Of a DNA stretch of 9,199 nucleotides, positions 1-7,819 are shown in pieces. The position numbers and the translations under genes are program-made. Source of the DNA: Chryseobacterium gleum (GTDB taxonomy: Bacteria; Bacteroidota; Bacteroidia; Flavobacteriales_D; Sanyastnellaceae); the NCBI GenBank assembly GCA_943330925.2, contig CALQJP020000068.1, positions 1-9,199 of the forward strand, given 5' to 3'. The stretch's first letter is position 1; each line of letters starts with the position of its first letter. Below the pieces are notes generated by a model. The model was given only the letters and a program-made list of their open reading frames with translations, had not been told where the DNA came from and did not search any database.

Positions 1-879
1 TCAACGCATGCGCGCGATTTCATTTCGTTCAAGACTTCGTTGCTGCTGGAAGACGCGGGCAACGACCCGGTTAAACGAGCAGCGCTCATACGAGGCATCG
101 TAGAAAGCATTGCGCTCATTCCCGATGGTATATCGCGCACCGTGTATGTGCAAGAGTGCAGCCGCCTGCTCAACATGAACGAGCAGATTTTGCTGCAAGA
201 GTTGAACAAGGTCATTCTTGTCAATTTCAAAAAAGAGAAAAAATCGGATGCCCCTGCGGAAATACCCCTGCTCGATGAAATGCCAGCAGACGGTATACCC
301 GACAACACCGTTGAAGAATTTACAATTCTTCACCAGGAAAAAGACTTGATTCGGATCCTTCTTCATTATGGCGAAAAGCCAATCGACATTTCGATTGTAA
401 ATGAAGATGGTCACGATGAAACACATCAGGTTTCCGTTGCGGAATACATTATCAGCAACCTTGAGTCGGATGAAATCATACTGGAATCGCCGGTTTATGC
501 GAACATTTATAGCGAATACGTGGATCTGATTGGAAAGGAACAATTTCCGCAACCCACCAATTTCACGCAACACAGCAATCAAGATATTTCCGGTGAGTCT
601 TCGGCTATACTCATCAGCCCATATAGCCTCAGCGACAACTGGCAGCGTCACTTCATTTATCCGGAAACGGAAGACATGCATCTTCGAAAAGCAGCACAGG
701 ACTGCGTATTCAGACTTAAGTTGAAACGGATTCAACGCATCATCATCGACCTTCAAAAAGAGTTGGAGCAATCGGTTGGTGATGATGAAAAATACGACGC
801 GCTTCTGCAGGAAAAAATCATGCTTGATCGAGCAAGAGCTGAAATTTCGAAATACTTCGGGACAGTTATCTCTCATTGA
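1..879 (+). CDS. dnaG: DNA primase DnaG, C-terminal part (5' end outside the window)
   Basis: This is the tail of the replicative primase, which makes RNA primers at the fork and docks on the DnaB helicase through its C-terminus. The frame is open from base 1 and runs 292 codons to a TGA at 877-879; a full-length DnaG is about 600-680 residues, so more than half is missing. The first ~80 residues carry the post-Toprim stretch typical of Bacteroidota DnaG: an F-K-T-x-L-L segment, D-P-V-K-R-A-A-L-I-R, then I-P-D-G-I-S-R-T-V-Y-V-Q-E-C. A Lys-rich linker follows (about residues 75-82), then a charged, mostly helical region to the end that fits the DnaB-binding domain, which is poorly conserved. 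The Toprim catalytic residues lie upstream and cannot be checked. No frameshift is seen. The gene converges on the minus-strand secreted-protein gene, 62 bp away. Confidence 0.9.
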   Translation, partial: STHARDFISFKTSLLLEDAGNDPVKRAALIRGIVESIALIPDGISRTVYVQECSRLLNMNEQILLQELNKVILVNFKKEKKSDAPAEIPLLDEMPADGIPDNTVEEFTILHQEKDLIRILLHYGEKPIDISIVNEDGHDETHQVSVAEYIISNLESDEIILESPVYANIYSEYVDLIGKEQFPQPTNFTQHSNQDISGESSAILISPYSLSDNWQRHFIYPETEDMHLRKAAQDCVFRLKLKRIQRIIIDLQKELEQSVGDDEKYDALLQEKIMLDRARAEISKYFGTVISH

Positions 880-915
880 AAAAGCGGAAGCAAACGTGCA
901 AACGCTCGCCTCCGC
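879..915 (-). terminator. Intrinsic terminator of the minus-strand operon
   Basis: Read on the minus strand, this hairpin begins 26 bases after the stop codon of the large secreted-protein gene. In plus coordinates GCGGA (884-888) pairs with TCCGC (911-915). After an A.C mismatch, GC (890-891) pairs with GC (908-909). Beyond a 3x3 internal loop, CGT (895-897) pairs with ACG (902-904) around a four-base loop. On the minus strand the GC-rich base of the stem is followed at once by five Ts (complement of 879-883). In the plus direction no T-run follows directly, so it is a poor terminator for dnaG. The T-tract touches the last base of the dnaG stop codon. Confidence 0.7.
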
Positions 916-941
916 CCAATCAACCTAACCAACCAATTCTT

Positions 942-3900
942 TTATTCAATAACTCTGCGTAGTGTATATCGATCGTTTGCACTGATCATTTCCAAGAGGT
1001 AAAATCCACTCGCTGTATTGTAATCGTCGCTACTCAAGAAATCACCTTCGGCTAGCTGTGTTTGCATGACCAATCGGCCCGCGCCATCAAACCAACGAAT
1101 GGTGCAGCTTTCCGTTGCAGGTTGCAAACCATTCAATACATCGTGCCAATGCGATTGCACTTCCTGAGGCTGGGATATCAATTGCTTTCCCGCTTGCAAG
1201 CACTCCACCGGAGCGATTGGATCTGCATCGGTCAATTGCAAGTCGCAAGTGTTTCCACTTTCGAATCCTGAACAAACAGCTGTTCCGGAAGCGTACACAC
1301 GTATCATCGTGGAAGAAGGCAAAACCAACCCTAGCGCGTTTGATAGACTATTGCTGCCAAAGCCCCAATGATTGTGGTTTGCGCTCAACTGAAACTGGCA
1401 GCTATTCTGGACGCATGTTGTATCATACGTACCCTCGAAGATGGTATGCGAACATCCTGAAAAATCATTTCCGCCTTCCTCCAGAAACAAACCGGATGCT
1501 TCTATCAGTTGAATGCAATCGCTCACATTGCGAAAGGTGTTGGTACCTCCCAACAACAACGAGCTCATATCTAGACTGGCTTGCTGGATGATAACAGTCC
1601 CCGAAGAAGAGAAATCGCAGCACTTAAGTGACAGTGCGCCTTCGGTTTTCTCAATAGCAGACATGGAACCGTTGCTAAATACTGAACGCTGAATTCGCAA
1701 CTCCTGATTACTCCAATCGAACAGCACTGCGTCATTGGTAAAAAGGCAATCGGAAATAACAGATAACGCCCAAAGTTCGTTGCTAATACAACGAGCTTTA
1801 TCGAATCTACACGACATCAATGAGTAAACACCTTCCAATGCTTCAAGACCTGCGTTGGGACCGATAAAGTCGCATTCGTTCATCATCAATTTACAGCTAT
1901 ACGTCCGCAAATCGACGTGCTCGAATAGACAGCCCTCAAAAACCGGAGCCCCATTCCACTTCCAAACTTCGCTTCCTTCTGCCTCCCATAAATCGCTTGC
2001 ATAAAAATGGACCTTCGACCCACGCATTTCGGACTCCATTTGAATGGTTCCGTAATATGTGAGATCGACCAGCCCATTCATAAAAGCGAGCGTACCATGT
2101 GTGCCGGAACCGTTGCGCAAGCTCGCCCCGTTGTTGATGCGCACTATCAAATCGTCGATGCCATGACCACGCAAAATCAACTCTGCATGCATCCCCATAC
2201 TGAGCAGGCTCTCCGTGCCATCTGAGACTTCTAAACTACCGGTTGCCTCCACATTTATATCGGTCATAACCGTTGTTTGAGTTTCGATGCGCAGTTCGCC
2301 ACCCGAAAGAATCAATCGCGCGTCGTTTCCCGATAATACAAGCGTGTGATACGTGTGTGTGCCTTGAACACCTGCAAAACGGAAAACCCCTCCTTCCCGG
2401 ATTTCAATGCTACCGGAAATAGCTTGCAGGCTGCCTCCGGGCAGTACCTCCAATACTCCGCCTTCCTCAACAACCAGCGTGCTGCCTGGAAACACTTTCA
2501 ATACACCTCCATTGCCGATTGTCAATCTGCAATCGCGGCCAATGGTGAGCTTCCCTGTACGATATTCCTCTGTGGCATCACCGATGGATAGCAAGCCATT
2601 GTGACTAACAAGAACATGGGCCTGCGAACAAGGCATTGTATTTACTTCATAATGAAATTGAGTGCTCAGATAATCGCTTACACCATCATAATGCGTGTCC
2701 ATCATTGCATTGATGTGCAAACGACCTTGCTGGTGCACATGCACACTTCGCAGATAGGGATATTCAGGACGACCAAAATTGAAAACCCCATGGTTGGCGC
2801 TCGAACCCGTCAACACGGCCCCAAGGGCTGAGGCATTGGGCGTAAGAACCTCATCCAACACCTCATCCAGTTTTTGCTGCGTGAGCTCGGTGTGATTTTC
2901 ATTTTGATTTTGTGCAAACCAAACCTCGTCGAAATAATTCTCTTCCGGATGCTGCCAGAGATAATCGCTCACGTTGCTGTAGGGGTCTTCCAGTTGCAAG
3001 CCCACAGCGCTTCCCGACAAAACAAAAGCGTGATCCGGATTATAATGAAGGGGAGATATTTCATCACAGATATCTGCATCGTTCATGGCACTCTCCAACT
3101 CACTCAGCGCTGCATTGAGCGCCAGCGCAAATGTTTGCACCGTGTTGCGTTTTCCACCGGGCGCATAATCGCGATTGACCGTTCCAGCGTAAGTATAGAC
3201 GAACTCTTCCTGGATATCAATTGCATCAAATAGCTCGATTAGTAGCCCCCCTAAAGAATAACTGAATCCACCGCCGATGCTCTCCCCAAGAGGAGGTGGC
3301 AAACGGAAATGCGCCATAAGCGGAAAGCTCGGTAAACTTTGACTGTTGTATGGATCGCCTGACTCGGGCAACAACAGCATCTTGGAATGGGTTAAACCCC
3401 AAAAGTCACATTCCCAGTTCATCAATTCGTCGTTGCTATACGCTAACCCCGTTCCATTTGAGACTCCGTTGGAAAATGCAATTGATCTGCATTCTTGCGG
3501 ATATCCCATTGCTCGAAGGCCGTTATACCATTCATCGAATTCATACGAATCATTGAACACCTGAGCATCGAGCATCTGACGCGCAGCAGGTCGAAGTAAA
3601 TAACGCTGCTTGAAAAGTTGTGCCTGCTCTTGTCCGTTCTCCTCACTAAATCGAATAGCATGTTGCAAAGCCAATGGTATGTGCGCGCCTTCATGCGGCG
3701 CATCCATCGAAATCCATAACCGAGTGCAATGTTCTTCACCATTCAACTCCATCGACCGCAACGCATGTCGGGTGAGGACGCCTCCCATGCTTGCACCGGC
3801 AATTACAAGCGGCTCATTGCCTACTTTGTATTCATTGCACAGGCGGATTACATGCTGCACCAACAGCGAATTGTCCTGCAACCAATCGGCTCCGTCATAA

Positions 3901-5006
3901 AAATCAACCAACACAACATCATATCCTTCGGCTCGAATGGCTTCCAACAGCTGAGGCATCAGGCGCAAGTCGTCGTAGCCATAGACAATGTCATCGTTTA
4001 CATCCGGGTCTTGAAAACCACTTGCAAATTCGCACCAACCAAACGTGCCGTGACGGTACCACTCGTGTATCGGATGTCCGTCGCGATCCAATCCAAAGTC
4101 GATACCTTCAACAAAAACAAAAGGCTTATCAAACACGCCATCTCCACTTAGCAAGGTATAGGCTCGACCCCTCACCCATTCGCCATCTGATGAAATTTCT
4201 ACATCCCACGGGTTGTCGGAAGAGGATGGCCACGGAGGAGATCCAGGAAAGAGCATAGACGGTTCATCGCAAACGTCATACTCGTCGTTATCCTTCAAAA
4301 TACATCCGGCATGCTTTACCAAACGACCCTGACGAAACAGTCTGCAACGAACCGTACGATTTCGATTACCATAGCCGTAGTCGACTTCATGCACCACGCC
4401 GACCGCTAAAGTGCGCCAACCCATTCCATCATCGAAATCAATCAGAATGGAATCGGCCGGTGTGTCGTAGTTCGAAAGGACGCACCCCTCATTGAGAACA
4501 AATCGATATACCCGCGATTGGATATGCGGTGCATCGACCCACAGCACGAAAGACTCCTTCTCCAAACAGGGCGATTGCGAGCAGCCAGGTGCATGATAAA
4601 AGTGGCCGTCCTCGCGATACATCGAGCCGTCGCTCAATGCAGTTGACCGGAAATCATCGTATCGCAAATCCATCAACGCAAGGGAATAACAGCCTGCGCT
4701 GTGTGCTACACTGTCTTTACGCTCGCGGAAGCCCGAGAAATCGGTCAGAACATGGGTGGAGTCCAAACTTGCGCGGCCCATCGACATGAACAGTGCAGCA
4801 CACTGCGAGGCATCGATAGCGGTTGTATCGGAATGGGCATCGGGCATCCGCACCGTGTTGAACGATTGCGGAATAAAAAATCCCGTTGTATTGGATGACA
4901 GGTTGAGATGTGTGAATGGATCACGCAGCTGTGCATTTGCAACATTCATAATTAGGCAAAGCATTGCCAGTATGAGCTTTCGCTCAACGAGAGTTAAGAA
5001 ATTCAT
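942..5006 (-). CDS. Secreted multidomain protein: alpha/beta-hydrolase, beta-helix region and T9SS sorting domain
   Basis: This 1354-residue protein is probably exported and then released or surface-anchored by type IX secretion. Residues 1-25 form a signal peptide with a hydrophobic core and an A-N-A cleavage site before Q26. At about residues 290-730 lies an alpha/beta-hydrolase of the lipase/esterase type. A K-P-F-V-F-V-E-G-I-D strand opens it, G-A-S-M-G places the likely nucleophile at S406, and a D-A-P-H-E-G-A motif follows. H705, in N-E-N-H-T-E, is the best candidate catalytic His; I did not identify the acid. Residues about 810-870 are short G-rich strand repeats (T-I-G, G-G-V-L). They lead into a Cys-rich beta-helix-like region to about 1230 that contains N-H-N-H-W-G. 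The last ~60 residues fit a type A sorting domain (W-F-D-G-A-G-R-L-V, S-G-F-Y-L-L, final R-R-V-I-E). The substrate is unknown. The start is fixed by the signal peptide. It lies 43 bp behind the 5050-5694 gene and is probably cotranscribed with it. Confidence 0.85.
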   Translation of the reverse strand: MNFLTLVERKLILAMLCLIMNVANAQLRDPFTHLNLSSNTTGFFIPQSFNTVRMPDAHSDTTAIDASQCAALFMSMGRASLDSTHVLTDFSGFRERKDSVAHSAGCYSLALMDLRYDDFRSTALSDGSMYREDGHFYHAPGCSQSPCLEKESFVLWVDAPHIQSRVYRFVLNEGCVLSNYDTPADSILIDFDDGMGWRTLAVGVVHEVDYGYGNRNRTVRCRLFRQGRLVKHAGCILKDNDEYDVCDEPSMLFPGSPPWPSSSDNPWDVEISSDGEWVRGRAYTLLSGDGVFDKPFVFVEGIDFGLDRDGHPIHEWYRHGTFGWCEFASGFQDPDVNDDIVYGYDDLRLMPQLLEAIRAEGYDVVLVDFYDGADWLQDNSLLVQHVIRLCNEYKVGNEPLVIAGASMGGVLTRHALRSMELNGEEHCTRLWISMDAPHEGAHIPLALQHAIRFSEENGQEQAQLFKQRYLLRPAARQMLDAQVFNDSYEFDEWYNGLRAMGYPQECRSIAFSNGVSNGTGLAYSNDELMNWECDFWGLTHSKMLLLPESGDPYNSQSLPSFPLMAHFRLPPPLGESIGGGFSYSLGGLLIELFDAIDIQEEFVYTYAGTVNRDYAPGGKRNTVQTFALALNAALSELESAMNDADICDEISPLHYNPDHAFVLSGSAVGLQLEDPYSNVSDYLWQHPEENYFDEVWFAQNQNENHTELTQQKLDEVLDEVLTPNASALGAVLTGSSANHGVFNFGRPEYPYLRSVHVHQQGRLHINAMMDTHYDGVSDYLSTQFHYEVNTMPCSQAHVLVSHNGLLSIGDATEEYRTGKLTIGRDCRLTIGNGGVLKVFPGSTLVVEEGGVLEVLPGGSLQAISGSIEIREGGVFRFAGVQGTHTYHTLVLSGNDARLILSGGELRIETQTTVMTDINVEATGSLEVSDGTESLLSMGMHAELILRGHGIDDLIVRINNGASLRNGSGTHGTLAFMNGLVDLTYYGTIQMESEMRGSKVHFYASDLWEAEGSEVWKWNGAPVFEGCLFEHVDLRTYSCKLMMNECDFIGPNAGLEALEGVYSLMSCRFDKARCISNELWALSVISDCLFTNDAVLFDWSNQELRIQRSVFSNGSMSAIEKTEGALSLKCCDFSSSGTVIIQQASLDMSSLLLGGTNTFRNVSDCIQLIEASGLFLEEGGNDFSGCSHTIFEGTYDTTCVQNSCQFQLSANHNHWGFGSNSLSNALGLVLPSSTMIRVYASGTAVCSGFESGNTCDLQLTDADPIAPVECLQAGKQLISQPQEVQSHWHDVLNGLQPATESCTIRWFDGAGRLVMQTQLAEGDFLSSDDYNTASGFYLLEMISANDRYTLRRVIE

Positions 5007-5049
5007 GGTAAGAGATTTTTAAGTTAGAAGAGCTTTCCCTGAAGATGAA

Positions 5050-5694
5050 TCAATAGAAGTAGGTGCATTCCGCGGTATCACCCGCGGCTGCATGTATTTC
5101 GACGACGTCAGCCGATATGTAATCACCATCCGCATCGAACATTCGGATTTTCAGCATGGAGTTTACGCCACCCACAACTCCCAGAATGTCGTAATAGCCT
5201 TGAGGCACCAGGCCTTCGGCTTCAAACGAATCGTCGAAATCGGTGAAGGCCGCAACTTGTATTTGCGGATTGTAAGGCATGGTGTCAACGAGGTTTATGC
5301 GCACCCATGCTTTTGGCCGCAGTTCATAATAGTCGTCGGACAAAAAATCGTCCTGAATGGAGTAGCCCGAGCCGCATTCATCCCAATACGCATCGCCGGC
5401 TTCAGCGCAAACATGCGTTATGGCCCATGAACAGTCCCACTCCACTCGACCGTATTGATCGGTGGTGAGGTTGTAGGCCGATTCGGGCACGCTTCCATTC
5501 GGCTTACTTACCAAATACACCCTGGCGCCGGCCACGGGGCGACCGGTTGCTTGCTCCACCACACGTATTGCAAGAAGTTGTGATTCATTGCACGACCACT
5601 CCTCTCGCCTTCGGCAAGCATGAATGGTGAATATGCAAACCAGTAAAATGATAACGGCCGCAAGACCGGGAAGAAAGATTTTTCGTTTTCTCAT
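5050..5694 (-). CDS. Putative lipoprotein with carboxypeptidase-regulatory-like (transthyretin/Ig-like) domain
   Basis: This is a 214-residue envelope protein of unknown role. The N-terminus is Arg/Lys-rich (residues 2-5), followed by a hydrophobic stretch (6-24) ending in I-H-A-C, so C27 could be lipidated. His at -2 makes this an imperfect lipobox, and an uncleaved membrane anchor is the alternative. Residues ~42-88 match the start of a carboxypeptidase-regulatory-like beta-sandwich: V-V-E-Q-A-T-G-R-P-V-A-G-A-R-V-Y-L-V, then T-D-Q-Y-G-R-V. In Bacteroidota such modules sit on many surface lipoproteins and outer-membrane receptors. The C-terminal half is acidic and beta-rich. Five further Cys (among them C35 and C88) suggest disulfides in the mature protein. 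It is the first gene of the minus-strand unit and may assist the large T9SS protein downstream, but nothing in the sequence proves that. The start is set by the signal sequence. Confidence 0.7.
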   Translation of the reverse strand: MRKRKIFLPGLAAVIILLVCIFTIHACRRREEWSCNESQLLAIRVVEQATGRPVAGARVYLVSKPNGSVPESAYNLTTDQYGRVEWDCSWAITHVCAEAGDAYWDECGSGYSIQDDFLSDDYYELRPKAWVRINLVDTMPYNPQIQVAAFTDFDDSFEAEGLVPQGYYDILGVVGGVNSMLKIRMFDADGDYISADVVEIHAAAGDTAECTYFY

Positions 5695-5908
5695 GTGTGC
5701 AGTTTTTAAAGTTTAGGTCGGACAGGGCTTGTTCGACGGGCCAAAGATTTTGGCGCCCTCCGCTTCGGCTTCATTCCAATGTGGCATACTTATGCCGGCC
5801 GAATCGAAAGGCTGGCTCCCGTACATCCGATTTTCCTATAACTCTGAGCAGAAGCGAGAAGCATATTATTCCAATAACCTTTTGGCAGCCTCAGAAAGAT
5901 TTGGTTTG

Positions 5909-5931
5909 AATACCTTCAATAAGGTATTTTT
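5909..5931 (+). terminator. Weak terminator-like hairpin upstream of sufA
   Basis: AATACCTT (5909-5916) and AAGGTATT (5921-5928) form a perfect 8-bp stem around a CAAT loop, and a run of five Ts (5927-5931) overlaps and follows the 3' arm. The stem has only two G-C pairs, so it would be weak. No plus-strand gene upstream needs it. It may insulate suf from stray transcription across the divergent spacer, or it may be chance in AT-rich DNA. Confidence 0.35.
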
Positions 5932-5946
5932 GCATCCCTGAAATTT

Positions 5947-5967
5947 TATTTAGAAATAATCTAAATA
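5947..5967. promoter_or_regulatory. 21-bp palindrome before sufA, candidate operator of the suf operon
   Basis: TATTTAGA (5947-5954) and TCTAAATA (5960-5967) are perfect 8-bp inverted arms around AATAA, ending 55 bp before the sufA ATG. That is where a repressor site overlapping the promoter would sit. Suf operons are commonly controlled by iron or redox sensors (Fur, Rrf2-family IscR, SufR). The AT-rich symmetrical arms fit a Fur/PerR-superfamily type of site better than known IscR sites. Which regulator binds is inference. A TA-N-TTTG element overlaps its right edge. Confidence 0.5.
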
Positions 5968-5984
5968 GTTTGAGAATAAGTGAA

Positions 5985-6000
5985 CTGTTAAGGCTTACAG
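5985..6000. promoter_or_regulatory. Imperfect palindrome in the sufA leader
   Basis: TAAG-G-CTTA (5989-5997) is a 9-bp palindrome with an odd centre. It is flanked by CTG (5985-5987) and CAG (5998-6000), with one T unpaired on the left side. It lies 22 bp before the sufA start and could be a second protein site or a small mRNA leader hairpin. Its short arms make chance a real possibility. Confidence 0.2.
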
Positions 6001-6022
6001 ACGGTTATTAAAACAAAAAACG

Positions 6023-6349
6023 ATGATCAAAGTAGCAGAAAGCGCCAAACAGCAAGTAGCACACTTGCTTCAATCGGAAAACCATCCGGAAGGAGCCTTC
6101 GTGCGCGTGGGCGTAGAAGGTGGCGGATGCAGCGGACTGATGTATCAATTGACGTTCGACTCCGAGATGAAAGAAGGCGACCAGGTATTTGAAGATAACG
6201 GAGTAAAAGTGGTGGTAGACCGCAAGAGCTTCTTATATCTCGTGGGAACCGAACTCGAATACACGGGAGGATTGAACGGGAAAGGATTTGTGTTCAAGAA
6301 TCCCAACGCCAGTCGCACGTGTGGCTGTGGCGAAAGTTTTTCCATTTAA
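6023..6349 (+). CDS. sufA: A-type iron-sulfur carrier protein SufA (HesB/IscA family)
   Basis: This 108-residue cytosolic protein binds an Fe-S cluster through three cysteines and hands clusters from the SufBCD scaffold to apo-proteins. It covers the whole HesB/IscA domain at normal length. The family cysteines are all present: C36 in G-G-G-C-S-G, and C100 and C102 in the C-terminal T-C-G-C-G-E-S motif. F-V-R-V-G-V-E-G-G-G-C is the classic central strand, and G-G-L-N-G-K-G-F-V-F-K-N-P-N-A is the family's second signature. The ATG follows an A-rich leader with no Shine-Dalgarno site. It is the first gene of the suf operon, 21 bp before sufB. sufA and iscA are hard to tell apart by sequence alone; the symbol rests on the neighbours. 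Confidence 0.95.
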   Translation: MIKVAESAKQQVAHLLQSENHPEGAFVRVGVEGGGCSGLMYQLTFDSEMKEGDQVFEDNGVKVVVDRKSFLYLVGTELEYTGGLNGKGFVFKNPNASRTCGCGESFSI

Positions 6350-6370
6350 ACAACATCAACAACCAAGATT

Positions 6371-7819
6371 ATGGCCTACGAAGGAGATGAGTTGTTGGAC
6401 AGTGTAACGTCGAAGGAATATGAGTTCGGCTTTACTACAAATATTGAGTCGGACAAAGCTCCGGCAGGTTTGAATGAAGATATCATTCGACTGATTTCAA
6501 AGAAAAAAGAAGAGCCCGAGTGGCTGTTGCAATGGCGCCTGGAAGCCTTTGCCATCTGGCAGAAAATGACGGAGCCTGAGTGGGCACATGTGCATTACAC
6601 CAAGCCCGATTTTCAGGCCATTTCTTACTATGCAGCACCCAAGCAAAAGAAGCAGCTCAACTCATTGGATGAGCTCGACCCGGAGATGCGCAAGACGATG
6701 GATCGCCTGGGTATTTCACTCGAAGAGCAAAAGCGATTGAGCGGTGTAGCGGTTGACTTTGTGATGGACTCTGTTTCCGTTGCAACTTCATTCAAAGAGA
6801 AACTCGGTGAGCTCGGCATCATCTTCTGCTCGATGAGCGAAGCCATCAAAGAACATCCGGATCTCGTTCGCAAATACATCGGCAGTGTTGTGCCGCGTAC
6901 CGATAATTTTTACGCAGCGCTCAACTCTGCCGTCTTCACCGACGGTTCATTTTGCTACATCCCGAAAGGCGTGCGCTGCCCGATGGAACTATCCACCTAC
7001 TTCCGCATCAACGAAGGAGGCACGGGCCAATTCGAACGCACGCTGGTAATCGCAGACAGCGAAAGCTACGTGAGCTACCTCGAAGGATGCACAGCACCTC
7101 AGCGCGATGAAAACCAACTGCACGCAGCAGTGGTAGAACTCATTGCGATGGACAATGCCGAGATTAAATACAGCACCGTGCAGAACTGGTACCCGGGCGA
7201 CAAAGAAGGCAAAGGCGGCGTGTTCAATTTCGTAACGAAGCGCGGCATGTGTGAAGGCGTGAATTCGAAAATCAGCTGGACACAGGTTGAAACCGGAAGC
7301 GCTGTGACATGGAAATATCCATCGTGTGTATTGAAAGGCGACAACAGCGTCGGCGAATTTTACTCGGTAGCTGTGACCAACAACTACCAGCAAGCCGACA
7401 CAGGAACGAAGATGATTCACCTTGGTCGCAACACGAAAAGCACGATTATTTCGAAGGGCATCAGCGCGGGACACAGCCAGAACAGTTACCGCGGCTTGGT
7501 GCAGATAAACAAGAACGCAGCGAACGCGCGCAACTTCTCGCAATGCGACTCACTATTGATGAGCGACCGTTGCGGAGCGCATACGTTCCCTTACATCGAA
7601 GTGAAGAACAACAGTGCGAAGGTGGAACACGAAGCAACGACCTCGAAGATTGGTGAAGACCAGATCTTCTACTGCCAGCAACGTGGATTGGATACAGAAC
7701 AAGCCATCTCGATGATTGTGAACGGCTACGCGAAAGAAGTGCTGAACAAACTGCCGATGGAGTTTGCGGTGGAAGCGCAGAAGCTGTTGGCGATATCGCT
7801 GGAGGGGAGTGTGGGTTAG
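6371..7819 (+). CDS. sufB: Fe-S cluster assembly scaffold protein SufB
   Basis: SufB is the scaffold subunit of the cytosolic SufBCD complex. It accepts sulfur from the cysteine desulfurase and, with SufD, builds the nascent cluster. The 482-residue product is full length (E. coli SufB is 495). The N-terminal G-L-N-E-D-I-I-R-L-I-S-x-K-K, E-P-E-W and E-W-R-L-x-A-F-type segment is typical. The beta-helix core contains L-E-G-C-T-A-P (C240) and Y-S-T-V-Q-N-W-Y-P-G. The C-terminal region has Q-C-D-S-L-L (C392), C-G-A-H-T-F-P-Y-I-E (C401, H404, E410) and V-E-H-E-A-T-T-S (E419-H420-E421). By motif, C240, C392 and E419-E421 correspond to the residues in E. coli SufB (C254, C405, E432-E434) tied to sulfur transfer and cluster assembly. 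No key residue is missing. Its TAG stop is the first part of the repeat that starts the sufB-sufC spacer. Confidence 0.97.
   Translation: MAYEGDELLDSVTSKEYEFGFTTNIESDKAPAGLNEDIIRLISKKKEEPEWLLQWRLEAFAIWQKMTEPEWAHVHYTKPDFQAISYYAAPKQKKQLNSLDELDPEMRKTMDRLGISLEEQKRLSGVAVDFVMDSVSVATSFKEKLGELGIIFCSMSEAIKEHPDLVRKYIGSVVPRTDNFYAALNSAVFTDGSFCYIPKGVRCPMELSTYFRINEGGTGQFERTLVIADSESYVSYLEGCTAPQRDENQLHAAVVELIAMDNAEIKYSTVQNWYPGDKEGKGGVFNFVTKRGMCEGVNSKISWTQVETGSAVTWKYPSCVLKGDNSVGEFYSVAVTNNYQQADTGTKMIHLGRNTKSTIISKGISAGHSQNSYRGLVQINKNAANARNFSQCDSLLMSDRCGAHTFPYIEVKNNSAKVEHEATTSKIGEDQIFYCQQRGLDTEQAISMIVNGYAKEVLNKLPMEFAVEAQKLLAISLEGSVG

Larger units (their letters stand above)
5695..6022. other. Divergent intergenic region between the lipoprotein gene and sufA
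   Basis: This 328-bp spacer must carry the promoters of the minus-strand unit and of the suf operon. I see no convincing gene. The half nearest the lipoprotein (5695-5905) has mixed composition and only a small inverted repeat, GGCATA-CT-TATGCC (5783-5796). The suf-proximal ~110 bases turn AT-rich and hold a terminator-like hairpin (5909-5931), a 21-bp palindrome (5947-5967), a smaller palindrome (5985-6000) and an A-rich leader before the sufA ATG. A TA-N-TTTG sequence at 5966-5972 resembles the Bacteroidota -7 element (TAnnTTTG) but is one base short and has no clear -33 partner, so I do not call a promoter. Confidence 0.6.

Noticed and set aside
1..876. Minus-strand open frame of 291 codons lying wholly antisense to dnaG
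   Set aside because: It covers the same bases as clear primase sequence; its product is Phe/Arg-rich with no recognisable domain. This is a codon-bias shadow.
3729..4258. Overlapping plus-strand frames of 140 and 155 codons inside the large minus-strand gene
   Set aside because: They run antisense to the hydrolase domain and lack any recognisable domain. The minus-strand frame has a signal peptide, motifs and a sorting domain.
5729..5941. 70-codon plus-strand frame starting with TTG in the divergent spacer
   Set aside because: It has a weak start, no recognisable motif and no ribosome site, and it runs through the terminator-like hairpin. I could not support it as a gene; conservation of the protein in relatives would change that.
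6989..7543. 184-codon minus-strand frame within sufB
   Set aside because: It lies opposite highly conserved SufB sequence and has no domain or leader; it is a shadow.
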